This document shows, piece after piece, positions 42,972-52,920 of a stretch of 64,000 nt of DNA; the stretch's first letter is position 1; each line of letters begins with the position of its first letter. The DNA comes from Christensenella sp034926635 (GTDB lineage Bacteria > Bacillota > Clostridia > Christensenellales > Christensenellaceae). The stretch lies in NCBI GenBank assembly GCA_034926635.1, contig JAYFQX010000010.1:1-64000 (forward strand), in the 5' to 3' direction. The notes beneath the pieces were generated by a model, which was given only the letters and a program-made list of their open reading frames with translations, searched no databases and was not told where the DNA came from. The translations under genes were made by a program, and so were the position numbers.

Positions 42972-43934
42972 TTGAAAGAAGAAGAGAGATATTCTATTAA
43001 ATTAGAAGCGGCAAAGTTATATTATCAAGATGATATCCCCCAAAAAGAAATTGCGGAGATGTTAAATATTTCCAGACCTACATTAAATAAGTTTCTAAAG
43101 GAGGCGAAGCGCGAAGGAATTGTAAAAATTGAAATTTGCGATGTTCATAAAATGACAGAGTTCATGGAAATTGAAAATGAACTAAAACAAAAATTGGAAC
43201 TGCGAGAGGTGAAGATTGTAGATGCTGTTGCGGATAGCAGCAGTGAAATTATGAATGGTATTGCACAATATGGAACTCATTATATTCAGCAGTTTATTAA
43301 GAGCAATATGAGGATTGGTGTGGGTTGGGGAAAAACGCTGGAAGTACTTGCAAAAAACATGAATCCGGCAAAAAATACTAGGAATGTTACGTTTATGCCG
43401 ATTTTAGGAGGACCAAGCAAAGCGGATCATTGCTCCATGTTTGCAAATAATTTATGCGAGCATATGGCTTCAAATTATAGTGGAAGTGCGGTGGATTATG
43501 TGTATGCTCCGTTGTTTGCGGGGAATGCTGCAATGAAGGAAGCTTATATCAATCTTCCGAATATACAGTCGGCTTTAGAGAAATTTGACGAACTCGATAT
43601 GGCAATTACTGCGATTGATGGAAATCCGGAACATTCTATGACACTTGAATTAGAAAATGCCAGCGAATATACTAGAAACGAGCTGGAAGCTGCGCAGGTT
43701 GTCGGGAGTATGTGCGCAAGATTTTACGACATTAACGGTAACGAAAAAATAACGGAGATGACAGAGCGGATTGTTGCCATCAGCTTGGAACAAATACGCA
43801 AGATTCCCCTCGTGATCGCGGCAGGGGGAGGAAGTCATAAAGTAGGCTCAATTATTGGGGGCGCAAGAGCACGGATATTTAATATTCTCGTGACAGACAT
43901 TTATACAGCGGAAAAAATATTAATCTATTCCTAA
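42972..43934 (+). CDS. SorC/DeoR-type sugar-binding transcriptional regulator
   Basis: A 320-residue regulator. The N-terminal helix-turn-helix (about 20-45) reads QKEIAEMLNISRPTLNKFL. The rest is a SorC-type sugar-phosphate-binding domain with IGVGWGKTLEVLA near residue 115, PILGGPSK near 140 and a C-terminal VIAAGGGSHKVGSIIGGAR. Such regulators respond to phosphorylated sugars, often the product of a kinase in the same operon, here probably the FGGY kinase. TTG 42972 follows GGAGAGCAAA; no better ATG is near. It heads the operon and is probably autoregulated through repeats upstream. Confidence 0.92.
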   Translation: MKEEERYSIKLEAAKLYYQDDIPQKEIAEMLNISRPTLNKFLKEAKREGIVKIEICDVHKMTEFMEIENELKQKLELREVKIVDAVADSSSEIMNGIAQYGTHYIQQFIKSNMRIGVGWGKTLEVLAKNMNPAKNTRNVTFMPILGGPSKADHCSMFANNLCEHMASNYSGSAVDYVYAPLFAGNAAMKEAYINLPNIQSALEKFDELDMAITAIDGNPEHSMTLELENASEYTRNELEAAQVVGSMCARFYDINGNEKITEMTERIVAISLEQIRKIPLVIAAGGGSHKVGSIIGGARARIFNILVTDIYTAEKILIYS

Positions 43935-44085
43935 GTAGCAAGATATAGTATTTTCCATAATAGATAACAGAAAAACAAATAACTATATTGATATGTTGAA
44001 TTGATTTTATGTAATTTAGTTCATCTTTCTTTCGTGCGTGTTTCTTTTGTGTGCGTAAAAAGAGGAGTTTGGAGGAAGCGGCATT

Positions 44086-45633
44086 ATGGCAATTTATTTA
44101 ATGGGTGTCGACATCGGCACAACTGGGACAAAAGCAATGATATTCGACTTGGATAGCAATGTAATGGGAAGCGGATATCAAGAGTGTATTGCAGCAAACC
44201 CGCAACAAGATTGGTTTGAGTTTGATGCGGAGGAAATGATTAGTAAAACATTTGAAGCATGCAGCGAAGCGGTAAAAAGTTCAGGCATTGCTCCAAGGGA
44301 TATAAAGGCGGTCAGCTTTTCTACACAACGTTCCACGGTTGGGTTTATTGGGGACGATGGAAAAATGATCCATAACAAAATGTACAGCTGGCAGGACAAC
44401 AGGGCGACAGAAGAAGTGGAATTTCAGAAAAAATGTTTTGACGCAGAGAAAACTGTCCGCATTACAGGCATGCCTTTGACCCCAACATACTGTATCAGCA
44501 AGGTGCTGTGGTTTAAGAATCATTTTCCGGAAGAATATAAAGCTACTAAAATTATTTCTATGGTATCGGAATTTCTAGCATTCCGTTTTGGTGCGGATGA
44601 TTATTATTGTGATTGGGGGAACGCATCTTGCTCGGGGATCTTCGATATGAAAAAGCGCGAATGGAGCATGGAGTTGATCCAGGCTTACGGGTTGGATATG
44701 GGGAAATTTCCGAAGACCATAAAAGGCGGAGAAGTCATCGGACGTGTTTCTGTGGAAGCGTCAAAATTAACGGGGCTTTCCACGGACACCCTTTTGGTTG
44801 CAGGTTCGGGGGATCAAAGCTGTGGCGCGCTTGGCGCGGGTATTGTCTCTGAAGGACTTGCCGAAATGACAATAGGAACTGCAGGACACTTGATTTCTTA
44901 TATTAGAGAGCCTTTGGAAAACGAGCAAACGCTTGGAATGATGACAGTTAATGCGGCAGTCCCCGGAAATTTTGAACTTAATGGCATTCAGCTTTCGGCA
45001 GCATCAATTTATCGATGGTTCCGGGATAATGTTGCGACGCTGGAACGGGATGCGGCGCTGTCTTTAGGGGTGGATCCGTATGTTTTGATGGATGAACTGG
45101 TAAAGCAATCGGTACCGGGAGCAAATGGGCTTGTGCTTCTGCCTTATTTTGCGGCGGCAGGCTGTCCGCACTGGGATGTCAATGCAAAAGGAACATTGAT
45201 TGGATTGAGCTTTATGCATACAAAAGGCGATGTAGCCCGTGCTTTTATGGAAGGCTGCATGTATGAAATGCGCGAGGTGATGGAAACAATGCGTGATGCC
45301 GGCGTAGTGTTCCGAGAGCTGCGTATTACGGGCGGCGCTACAAAATCAAATTTGTGGCGGCATATTATGGCAGATATTATGAACTTGCCATTGCGGCAAT
45401 TGAAGATTAACGATGCAACAATTTTAGGAGCGGCAATTTTAGCAGGATGCGGCGCTGGCGTATTTTCTTCAGCAGTAGAAGGCGCAAAAAAAATGGTTAA
45501 ATGTGGGGAAGCTGTATTGCCCGATTCTGAAAATGCGAAGATATACAATAAATATTACAAAGTGTTCCAAAAGGCATATCACGCTATGAACAATGAAAAT
45601 ATTTTTGGGCTGCTGAGCAGCGCGAGGGAATAA
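44086..45633 (+). CDS. FGGY-family carbohydrate kinase (xylulokinase-like)
   Basis: A 515-residue kinase of the FGGY family. It opens with the phosphate-binding GVDIGTTGTKAMIFD, followed by WQDNRA near residue 105, GSGDQSCGALGAG near 243 and ITGGATKSNLWRHIMADI near 410. Family members phosphorylate xylulose, ribulose, fuculose, glycerol or erythritol. With a lyxose isomerase in the operon, D-xylulose is the natural guess. GGAGTTTGGAGG precedes ATG 44086, and the 151-bp gap after the SorC gene shows no clear promoter. Confidence 0.92.
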   Translation: MAIYLMGVDIGTTGTKAMIFDLDSNVMGSGYQECIAANPQQDWFEFDAEEMISKTFEACSEAVKSSGIAPRDIKAVSFSTQRSTVGFIGDDGKMIHNKMYSWQDNRATEEVEFQKKCFDAEKTVRITGMPLTPTYCISKVLWFKNHFPEEYKATKIISMVSEFLAFRFGADDYYCDWGNASCSGIFDMKKREWSMELIQAYGLDMGKFPKTIKGGEVIGRVSVEASKLTGLSTDTLLVAGSGDQSCGALGAGIVSEGLAEMTIGTAGHLISYIREPLENEQTLGMMTVNAAVPGNFELNGIQLSAASIYRWFRDNVATLERDAALSLGVDPYVLMDELVKQSVPGANGLVLLPYFAAAGCPHWDVNAKGTLIGLSFMHTKGDVARAFMEGCMYEMREVMETMRDAGVVFRELRITGGATKSNLWRHIMADIMNLPLRQLKINDATILGAAILAGCGAGVFSSAVEGAKKMVKCGEAVLPDSENAKIYNKYYKVFQKAYHAMNNENIFGLLSSARE

Positions 45634-45668
45634 TATAAATTCCTAAAATAAAAAATGGAGGAAGAGAA

Positions 45669-46763
45669 ATGAAGAAAGTTTTAGTAGTACTGTTGGCAGT
45701 TGTCATGGTTATTTCTATGGCAGCGTGCACAGGCACAACAACGCAGTCTTCTGCCCCGGCAGAAGAGAGCGCGGCAGAATCCACACAGGCCGCAGAAGAA
45801 ACAGGAACGGAACAGGCAGCTTCTGATACCGCTGAAAAAACGGATTGGAAGATTGCGGTAGTTCCGAAGGATTCCACAAGCGCATGGTTCGTGCGGATGG
45901 AAGAAGGCGTAAAGAAATATGCAGAAGCTACAGGAATCAATGCATATCAAAAAGGGCCTTCCGGCGCAGACGCGTCGCTGCAGGTACAAGTAGTACAAGA
46001 TCTGATCTCCCAAGATGTAGATGCCATCTGCGTAGTGCCGATCGAGCCGGATTCGCTGGAGCCTGTTCTGCAGGAAGCGAGGGATAAAGGAATTGTCGTT
46101 ATTACACACGAAGCTCCTGATATCCAGAATTGTGATTATGATATTGAAGCATTTAACAACGACGATTACGGCGCATATATGATGGATAATCTTGCAAAAT
46201 CTATGGGTGAAGAAGGCGTATATACCACTTCGGTTGGATTTGTAACGACTGCATCTCATAATGCATGGGCAGACAGCGCAGTTGCACAGCAGGAAGCAAA
46301 ATATCCAGGCATGACGTTGTTAGCTGACGAGCCCCGTTTTGAGACGGAAGACGATACAGAACGTGCCTATGAAAAAGCAAAAGAAATGCTCAAGAAATAT
46401 CCGGATTTGAAGGGATTCATCGGATGCTGCGCATATGATCCGCCGGGAATCAGCCGTGCGGTAGAAGAACTCGGATTAAAAGGCAAAGTGTTCATTTGCG
46501 GTTCGGGTATGCCGAGCCAGTGCAGTGAATTCATGAAGAGCGGTACGCTTGATTCCGTAGTATTGTGGGATCCGGCAGATGCAGGATATGCAATGTGTGC
46601 TTTGGCGACACAAGTGCTCAACGGTGCAACAATTGAAAACGGGCTGGATCTAGGTCTTGCTGGATATGACAATGTAAACTTTGCGGAAGGCAAAGATAAA
46701 ACGCTTGTTGGTTCTGCAATGATCACGATCGATGCGTCCAATGTAGATCAATATAATTTCTGA
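45669..46763 (+). CDS. Sugar-binding lipoprotein of ABC transporter
   Basis: A 364-residue receptor of the RbsB/peripla_BP_4 type. The signal peptide ends in MAACT-type lipobox (Cys about 19), then a Glu/Ala/Ser/Thr tether to about residue 55, then two sugar-binding lobes (DVDAICVVPIEPDSLEPV near 115 and the hinge GCCAYDPPGISRAVEELG near 255). It differs clearly from the receptor at 15764, so the two operons import different sugars. AATGGAGGAA precedes ATG 45669. The mRNA carries a strong hairpin just after the stop. Confidence 0.92.
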   Translation: MKKVLVVLLAVVMVISMAACTGTTTQSSAPAEESAAESTQAAEETGTEQAASDTAEKTDWKIAVVPKDSTSAWFVRMEEGVKKYAEATGINAYQKGPSGADASLQVQVVQDLISQDVDAICVVPIEPDSLEPVLQEARDKGIVVITHEAPDIQNCDYDIEAFNNDDYGAYMMDNLAKSMGEEGVYTTSVGFVTTASHNAWADSAVAQQEAKYPGMTLLADEPRFETEDDTERAYEKAKEMLKKYPDLKGFIGCCAYDPPGISRAVEELGLKGKVFICGSGMPSQCSEFMKSGTLDSVVLWDPADAGYAMCALATQVLNGATIENGLDLGLAGYDNVNFAEGKDKTLVGSAMITIDASNVDQYNF

Positions 46764-46776
46764 TTTATGATACATG

Positions 46777-46810
46777 TTTTATGCGGGCGGCATAGGCTGC
46801 CCGCATAAAA
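46777..46810 (+). terminator. Intra-operon hairpin after binding-protein gene
   Basis: TTTTATGCGGGC is perfectly complementary to GCCCGCATAAAA over 12 bp around a 10-nt loop. Without a long T run it is better seen as an mRNA-stabilising or partial terminator element, raising receptor level over the ATPase. Confidence 0.7.
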
Positions 46811-46837
46811 TAATAAAACAACAAGGAGGCGACTGAG

Positions 46838-48322
46838 ATGTCCGATTATGTGCTGCGCGTAGATCATATTTCCAAACATTTTGGCGGCGTTAAGGCATTG
46901 CAGGATGTATCGCTGGATATCAAAAAGGGAGAAATTCACTGCCTAGCCGGTGAAAACGGATGCGGAAAATCAACACTGATCAAAGCAGTTTCAGGATTTC
47001 ATGCAATGGATGGTGGAGCGATCGAAATTGACGGAGTTCGGTATGATAAAATTACGCCCGAGCAGGCAATTGAAGCAGGAATTCAGGTCATTTATCAAGA
47101 TTTTTCGATTTTTCCTAATTTAACTGCCATGGAAAACCTATCGCTCAATATGGAGCTTGCAAATAAACGAAAATGGATCAGCAAAAAAAGAATGGAAAAA
47201 ATCGCAAAAGAGGCGGTATCTAAAATTAATTTTGATGTTGATTTGAATGAAACGGTAGAGAATCTATCGGTTGCAGATAAACAGCTGATTGCTATTAGCA
47301 GGGCGCTTCTTAACAATGCAAAATTAATTATTATGGACGAGCCTACGACAGCGTTAACGGGGAAAGAGGTAAAAGCGCTCTTTAAGATTATAAAAGATCT
47401 TCAGAGTCAGGGAATTGCCATTCTCTTTGTATCTCATAAACTGGACGAAGTTTTTGAAATTTCGGAGCGATTTACGATTTTAAGAAGCGGGAAAAACGTT
47501 GTAACCGGAGAAACAAAAGATTTAGATGACAAAAAATTCAGAAAATATATGACGGGTCGCGATTTTGACGATGTAGGAAAGTTTGTACCAAAATGTCAGG
47601 ATACGGTTTTAGAAGTCAAAAATCTTACGCTGAAAAATGGATATCAGGATGTGTCGTTTTCTTTAAAACAAGGAGAAATCGTTGGACTAACCGGACTGCT
47701 AGGGTCAGGACGTACCGAATTGGCAGAAACACTATTTGGATACAGAAATGCAGACAGTGGAGAAATCTTGATCAGTGGGAAAAAAGTTAAAATTAAATCT
47801 GTAGAAGACGGGGTAGCAAATGGAATTGGCTATGTGCCCGAAGACAGATTAACGGAAGGTTTGTTCTTGATTCAGTCAATCAATGATAATTTAGCTGTCT
47901 CTAAATGGAGCAGTTATGCAAATAAATTTGGAATCGTAGATAAGCAGGCATCACGAAATGCCGTTAATGATGCAATTGAAAATTTTCGGGTTAAAGTTGG
48001 ATCGATTGACGATCCCATTCAAACATTATCAGGTGGAAACCAGCAAAAAATATTGCTTGCTCGTTGGCTGGCGCTGGATCTGAAAGTACTTATTTTAAAT
48101 GGACCAACCGTGGGCGTGGATATTGGTGCGAAATATGACATCCATACCATCATACGAGAACTGGCACAAAAAGGACTTGCTGTCATTATTATTTCTGATG
48201 ACCTTCCAGAGTTATCGGAAAACTGCAATCGCGTGCTGATCATGAACGGTGGTCGCATTACGGGGGAGACCGAAACAATCGATACGGTCAATTTATACTC
48301 GCCGCAAGCGATGATGGAATGA
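46838..48322 (+). CDS. Sugar ABC transporter ATPase with degenerate second nucleotide site
   Basis: A 494-residue tandem ATPase of the RbsA type. Domain 1: Walker A GENGCGKST, degenerate signature LSVADKQ, Walker B IIMDEPTTAL. Domain 2: degenerate Walker A GLLGSGRT, canonical signature LSGGNQQK, but Walker B reads LILNGPTVGVD, so the metal Asp is Asn and the catalytic Glu is Gly. One composite site thus seems dead and only the domain 1 Walker/domain 2 signature site can work. This is more extreme than the ATPase at 13120. AAGGAGGC precedes ATG 46838. Two permease genes follow closely. Confidence 0.92.
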   Translation: MSDYVLRVDHISKHFGGVKALQDVSLDIKKGEIHCLAGENGCGKSTLIKAVSGFHAMDGGAIEIDGVRYDKITPEQAIEAGIQVIYQDFSIFPNLTAMENLSLNMELANKRKWISKKRMEKIAKEAVSKINFDVDLNETVENLSVADKQLIAISRALLNNAKLIIMDEPTTALTGKEVKALFKIIKDLQSQGIAILFVSHKLDEVFEISERFTILRSGKNVVTGETKDLDDKKFRKYMTGRDFDDVGKFVPKCQDTVLEVKNLTLKNGYQDVSFSLKQGEIVGLTGLLGSGRTELAETLFGYRNADSGEILISGKKVKIKSVEDGVANGIGYVPEDRLTEGLFLIQSINDNLAVSKWSSYANKFGIVDKQASRNAVNDAIENFRVKVGSIDDPIQTLSGGNQQKILLARWLALDLKVLILNGPTVGVDIGAKYDIHTIIRELAQKGLAVIIISDDLPELSENCNRVLIMNGGRITGETETIDTVNLYSPQAMME

Positions 48323-48332
48323 GGGGGACAGA

Positions 48333-49337
48333 ATGTTAAGTTTGAAAAGAGTATTGCACAGGACTGAATTTTATATGCTGATTATTGTGGTCGGATTGGC
48401 GATTTTAATTCAAGCGGTCAGTGGACAGTTTTTTACAGGAAATAATCTGGTGGATTTGGTTCGTTCCATTATTATTCCCGCGATGTTCTGTATTGCAGAG
48501 ATGATCGTATTGATTTCAGGTGGTATTGACGTATCTTTCCCGGCGATCGCTTCCCTTTCTATGTATATTGTTAGTGCATATATGAAAGATTTTGCGGGAA
48601 GCGTTGTCGTGATGTTCCTTGTAGGCGCTGCACTTGGGCTTGTTATGGGAATATTAAACGGATACCTGATTGCGAAATTTAGTTTTCAGCCCCTTATTAT
48701 TACGCTGGGTACAGCGAGTATTTTTAACGGTATTTTACTTGGGGTGTTTGCAGCGCAAGAAACGCCGGTACCACAGCAAATGTACGATCTGGGAAAAACG
48801 AAACTATTTACTGCTGCGAATGAAACGCTTGGAATCAGTTCCGATATGCCCGTTACGATCTTGTTTTTAATTGTATTGATCGTCGTGGTATGGTTTTTGA
48901 TGAATCGGACGATGCTGGGCAGAGGGATCTATGGGGTCGGCGGCGATGCGGTATCTGCGAAGCGCGCCGGATTCAATGTATTCCGTACACAAATGTTTGT
49001 ATATTGCTTCAGTGGCGCAATTGCCGGATTTACAGGGATCACAAGGGCGGTTATGATGACAAATTGTCAGCCTACAAACCTCGCGGGGATTGAGATGACC
49101 TGCATTGCTGCCTGCGTTTTAGGTGGCGTGAGCGTGACAGGCGGCAAAGGCACGATAACAGGAACAATGATCGGTATTACGCTGATGACGATGATGTCCA
49201 ATAGTTTGATCCTTTTGGGAATTCCGACTTATTGGCAACGTGTATTTACCGGCGCGATTATTTTGATCGGTACGGGCATTTCAGCATATCAAATTTTGAA
49301 AAACAATAAAAAGCCCAATATTAAGGTCGCGGGATAA
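48333..49337 (+). CDS. Sugar ABC transporter permease, first copy
   Basis: A 334-residue RbsC-type permease with eight or more membrane segments. It includes LISGGIDVSFPAIASLS near residue 65, RGIYGVGGDAVSAKRAGFN near 195 and CVLGGVSVTGGKGTITGTM near 260. GAGGGGGA precedes ATG 48333, 10 bp after the ATPase stop. With the next gene it probably forms a heterodimeric channel, as in systems that have two unlike permeases. Confidence 0.92.
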   Translation: MLSLKRVLHRTEFYMLIIVVGLAILIQAVSGQFFTGNNLVDLVRSIIIPAMFCIAEMIVLISGGIDVSFPAIASLSMYIVSAYMKDFAGSVVVMFLVGAALGLVMGILNGYLIAKFSFQPLIITLGTASIFNGILLGVFAAQETPVPQQMYDLGKTKLFTAANETLGISSDMPVTILFLIVLIVVVWFLMNRTMLGRGIYGVGGDAVSAKRAGFNVFRTQMFVYCFSGAIAGFTGITRAVMMTNCQPTNLAGIEMTCIAACVLGGVSVTGGKGTITGTMIGITLMTMMSNSLILLGIPTYWQRVFTGAIILIGTGISAYQILKNNKKPNIKVAG

Positions 49338-49347
49338 GGGGGAAACT

Positions 49348-50379
49348 ATGAATACTGCGGTACAGAAACCCTTGAAATTAAAAGGTATTTATAATAAAGA
49401 TAAGAATTTTTTCAGGTTGTTGTTGATTTTGGCAGGAGTGTTTGTTCTATGCTCTGTGCTGAAGCCCGACCTGTTTTTAACAGCTTCTAATTTTCAGAGT
49501 ATGGCAAAACAATTTCCTGAATATGGTTTGCTTTCGATCGGTATTGGTCTTGCGCTGCTAACGGGCGGAATCGACCTGAGCGTTGTCAACATCGCGAATT
49601 TATCTTCTATCTCGGCAGCTTTGTTTATGCTGTCAAACACGACGAAAGACATGCCAGATTCCCAAGTGATGGGAGTTATCATCGTAGCGATTTTAATCGC
49701 GATCGGTGTTGGGCTTGGCGCAGGTGCTGTTAATGGGTTATTGATTTCCAAAGTGGGGATCCCGCCAATTTTGGCGACGCTCGGCACGCAGCAGCTCTAT
49801 TGGGGGATCGCGATCGTCATGACAGAAGGTCGTTCTGTCAGTGGATTGCCATCGCTCTACTCTAAAATTTTTAATGCAAATATTGGAGGGGCTCTCCCTG
49901 TGGCACTTATCATTTTTGTGATTTGCGCATTGGTGATGGGCATTATACTTTCCAAAACGGCGTTTGGCGCAAGACTTTATTTGCTGGGGACCAACAGCAC
50001 GGCATCAAAATATGCCGGTTTGAAAACAGATTCCCTGCTAGTCAAAACATATGCACTTTCAGGATTGATGGCGGTAGCGGCAGGCATCATCATGATGGCA
50101 AAACAGAATTCGGCAAAAGCAGATTATGGTTCTGCTTATACTCTGCAATGCGTTTTGGTAGCAGTGTTGGGCGGTGTTAGTACGGAAGGCGGAAAGGGAA
50201 ATATACAAGGGATTGTAGTGGCTACGATTATATTACAATTCTTAAGCAGCTGTCTGAATATGTATGAAAACGTTTCCAATTTCTATCGTGACATTATTTG
50301 GGGAGTCGTCTTGATCGCTGCGTTGATCTTTAATTATACGGTGAACAAGCGTGATTTATTAAGAGCACAAAAAGCATAA
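49348..50379 (+). CDS. Sugar ABC transporter permease, second copy
   Basis: A 343-residue RbsC-type permease, distinct from its neighbour. Key stretches: ALLTGGIDLSVVNIANLS near residue 70, FGARLYLLGTNSTASKYAGL near 205 and AVLGGVSTEGGKGNIQGI near 270. AAGGGGGAAA precedes ATG 49348, 10 bp after the first permease stop. The next gene, a glycyl radical enzyme, starts about 35 bp later, linking import with metabolism. Confidence 0.92.
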   Translation: MNTAVQKPLKLKGIYNKDKNFFRLLLILAGVFVLCSVLKPDLFLTASNFQSMAKQFPEYGLLSIGIGLALLTGGIDLSVVNIANLSSISAALFMLSNTTKDMPDSQVMGVIIVAILIAIGVGLGAGAVNGLLISKVGIPPILATLGTQQLYWGIAIVMTEGRSVSGLPSLYSKIFNANIGGALPVALIIFVICALVMGIILSKTAFGARLYLLGTNSTASKYAGLKTDSLLVKTYALSGLMAVAAGIIMMAKQNSAKADYGSAYTLQCVLVAVLGGVSTEGGKGNIQGIVVATIILQFLSSCLNMYENVSNFYRDIIWGVVLIAALIFNYTVNKRDLLRAQKA

Positions 50380-50414
50380 AAAGGGACAAGCAAAAGAAAA
50401 AAGGAGTGAGTAAG

Positions 50415-52850
50415 TTGATAAGTTATTTCGAAAAGAAACAGGATTCTGTACCGATTGATATTCAGGATGTTCTGGAAAAAGGGACAAAAGGATATGAACG
50501 CTGCCAACGCCTAAAAAACCAAGTAATTGCGGTAAAACCCAGATTGCTTTGTGATAGGGCAAGAATTATCACGCAGTCTTATAAAGAAACGGAAGGTCAG
50601 CCTGCACTCATTCGTCGCGCAATGGCGCTTCGTGATTTGCTGGAAAAATTGAAGATCTATATTTTGCCGGATGAACTCATTGTAGGGCATTCTGCTTCTG
50701 ACCATCGCTGTGCGGAAATTTTCCCGGAGTTTGGCGTCCAATGGATCAAAGACGAGATTGACCTGTTTGAAACAAGGGACATGGATCCGTTTGTAGTATC
50801 GCCGGAAGTAAAAGAAGAGTTTTTAAATGATATTTATCCATATTGGGTAGGAAGAACGCTCAACGACCGGATTCAAGCAGTATATGACGATGAGATCAAA
50901 CTCCAGTCATATGACGCCAAGCTTTTTACCATCGGGCTTCATGAGACGGGCGGACTTGCGCACGTTGCCCTGAATTATGAGAAGATCATTACGCGCGGGC
51001 TGGCGGACGTACGGGCAGAGATTCAAGAAAAAAACGATGCGCTTGAAATGAGCGAACCGTCCTCTATGAAGAAACGGCAGTTTTATCAAGCTTGTACGAT
51101 TATTATTGACGGCGTGATTGCTTTTGCGCATCGTTATGCGCAGGAAGCAAGAAATATGGCGGAGGTCGAAAAAGACCCTGATCGCGCGGCCGAATTGCTG
51201 AAGATCGCGGAAGTTTGTGACTATGTTCCGGAACATCCGGCACGTACGTTCCACGAAGCGTTGCAGTCGTTTATGCTGATCCACTGTGTACCGTTCATCA
51301 ACGATAATGGAACTTCGTATACCCCGGGCAGGATGGATCAATATATGTATCCGTATTATGCAGGGGATTTGAAAGCGGGCAGGATGACCAAAGCAGAAGC
51401 GCAGGAGCTTTTGGAAGCTTTATGGATCAAGTTTTCTGAAAGCGTCAAGATATATAATGCCGTAGATGCTGCATCTACCGGTGGACAGCCCACTGGAAAT
51501 AATGTTGCGATCAGCGGGGTAAGTCCGGATGGATTGGACGCGACAAACGATCTTTCCTATCGCTGCTTGGAAGCGCACTGCCATATTTTGCTGGGGCAGC
51601 CGAATTTCACGGTGCGTGTTCACAAAAAAACGCCTCACGATCTTTTGATAAGGACATGTGAAGCGATCCGTCTTGGAAATGGTATGCCGCAAATTTCAAA
51701 TGATGAAATTTTTGTCAATGCCATGCTCCGTTTGGGGGTGACGCTACCGGAAGCACGTGATTATGTTCCGGTAGGATGCCTGGAAACTATGCCGCGTAAC
51801 ACCTGGGGACGTGCAAACGGCGGATACTTCAGCCTGGTGAAGGTGCTTGAGCTTGCGCTTTCCAATGGCGTTTGCCGGATAACAGGGAAACAGGTGGGGC
51901 CAAAAACCGGAGATCCGCATGAATTTAAGACATTTGAAGACGTTTTGGCTGCATTTGAGAAACAAATGAAATATTCTGTGCAGCATATGGTCACGGCAAA
52001 CAATATGATAGATATGGTGCACGAAGACCTGGCGCCTGTTCCGTTTGTTTCTATTCTCGTGGATGATTGTATTCAAAACGGAAAGGATGTTACTTCCGGT
52101 GGAGCGCGATATAACTGGACGGGACCGCTTGGAATCGGTATTGCGAATGCTGCAGACTCGTTGATTGCTATTAAAAAAGCTGTGTTTGAAGATAACTATG
52201 TCAGTATGGCGGAGATGATTAACGCGATTGAGACTGACTTTGAAGGAAAAGAAGACCTAAGGCTTTACTTGAGGAATAAAGTCCCGAAATATGGCAATGA
52301 TATTCCTGAGGTTGATATTTTTGCAAAATATGCGACGGATACATTTTTTGATGAATTAACGCATTACACCAACTATCGTGGAGGCAAGTTCAATCCTGCA
52401 CTGATGCCGGTTTCGTCTTATGTGGCGTTTGGCTTATGCACAGGCGCGACGCCTGACGGAAGGAAATCGGGCGAACCTTTGGCAGATGGTGTTTCGCCGC
52501 AGAATGGTATGGATAAACACGGCCCGACGGCGGTATTTAAGTCAGTAAGCTGCCTTGACCATGTGCGTTGCGGCAATGGCGTTATTTTCAATCAGAAGAT
52601 GAGCCCGGGACCCTTGTTTGCGGAGGACGGCTTGGAAAAATTCAGCGCGCTTATCCGTTCTTATATTGATCTTGGCGGATCGCAGGTACAGTTTAATGTT
52701 GTATCTGCCGATACATTGCGTGACGCACAGGTAAATCCTGAAAAACATGCAGGATTGGTTGTAAGGGTAGCAGGCTATAGCGCGTTCTTCAATGAGATTT
52801 CAAAAGAGGTACAGGATAGCATTATCCAAAGGACAGAACAGCAGCTATAA
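50415..52850 (+). CDS. Glycyl radical enzyme of unassigned substrate (pyruvate formate-lyase superfamily)
   Basis: About 811 residues. The thiyl-radical loop reads VPVGCLET (Cys about 455 from the TTG start), and the C-terminal glycyl motif is RVAGYSAFF (Gly about 787). Two Cys as in true pyruvate formate-lyase (CC) are absent, so this is a GRE of the dehydratase/lyase type. Where glycerol and propanediol dehydratases have HD about 13-14 residues after the Cys, this protein has NG (my recall of the alignment). TTG 50415 is preferred: AAGGAG lies 8 bp before it and overlaps a GTG three codons upstream. Oxygen-sensitive and dependent on the activase encoded next. Substrate probably a sugar or polyol from the transporter. 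Confidence 0.9.
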   Translation: MISYFEKKQDSVPIDIQDVLEKGTKGYERCQRLKNQVIAVKPRLLCDRARIITQSYKETEGQPALIRRAMALRDLLEKLKIYILPDELIVGHSASDHRCAEIFPEFGVQWIKDEIDLFETRDMDPFVVSPEVKEEFLNDIYPYWVGRTLNDRIQAVYDDEIKLQSYDAKLFTIGLHETGGLAHVALNYEKIITRGLADVRAEIQEKNDALEMSEPSSMKKRQFYQACTIIIDGVIAFAHRYAQEARNMAEVEKDPDRAAELLKIAEVCDYVPEHPARTFHEALQSFMLIHCVPFINDNGTSYTPGRMDQYMYPYYAGDLKAGRMTKAEAQELLEALWIKFSESVKIYNAVDAASTGGQPTGNNVAISGVSPDGLDATNDLSYRCLEAHCHILLGQPNFTVRVHKKTPHDLLIRTCEAIRLGNGMPQISNDEIFVNAMLRLGVTLPEARDYVPVGCLETMPRNTWGRANGGYFSLVKVLELALSNGVCRITGKQVGPKTGDPHEFKTFEDVLAAFEKQMKYSVQHMVTANNMIDMVHEDLAPVPFVSILVDDCIQNGKDVTSGGARYNWTGPLGIGIANAADSLIAIKKAVFEDNYVSMAEMINAIETDFEGKEDLRLYLRNKVPKYGNDIPEVDIFAKYATDTFFDELTHYTNYRGGKFNPALMPVSSYVAFGLCTGATPDGRKSGEPLADGVSPQNGMDKHGPTAVFKSVSCLDHVRCGNGVIFNQKMSPGPLFAEDGLEKFSALIRSYIDLGGSQVQFNVVSADTLRDAQVNPEKHAGLVVRVAGYSAFFNEISKEVQDSIIQRTEQQL

Positions 52851-52920
52851 TTCGGAAGACTTGTGGGGGCGCATAACCGTGCCCCTTGCAAGTAGCCAGA
52901 ATGTTTTTGGAGGACGGTGG

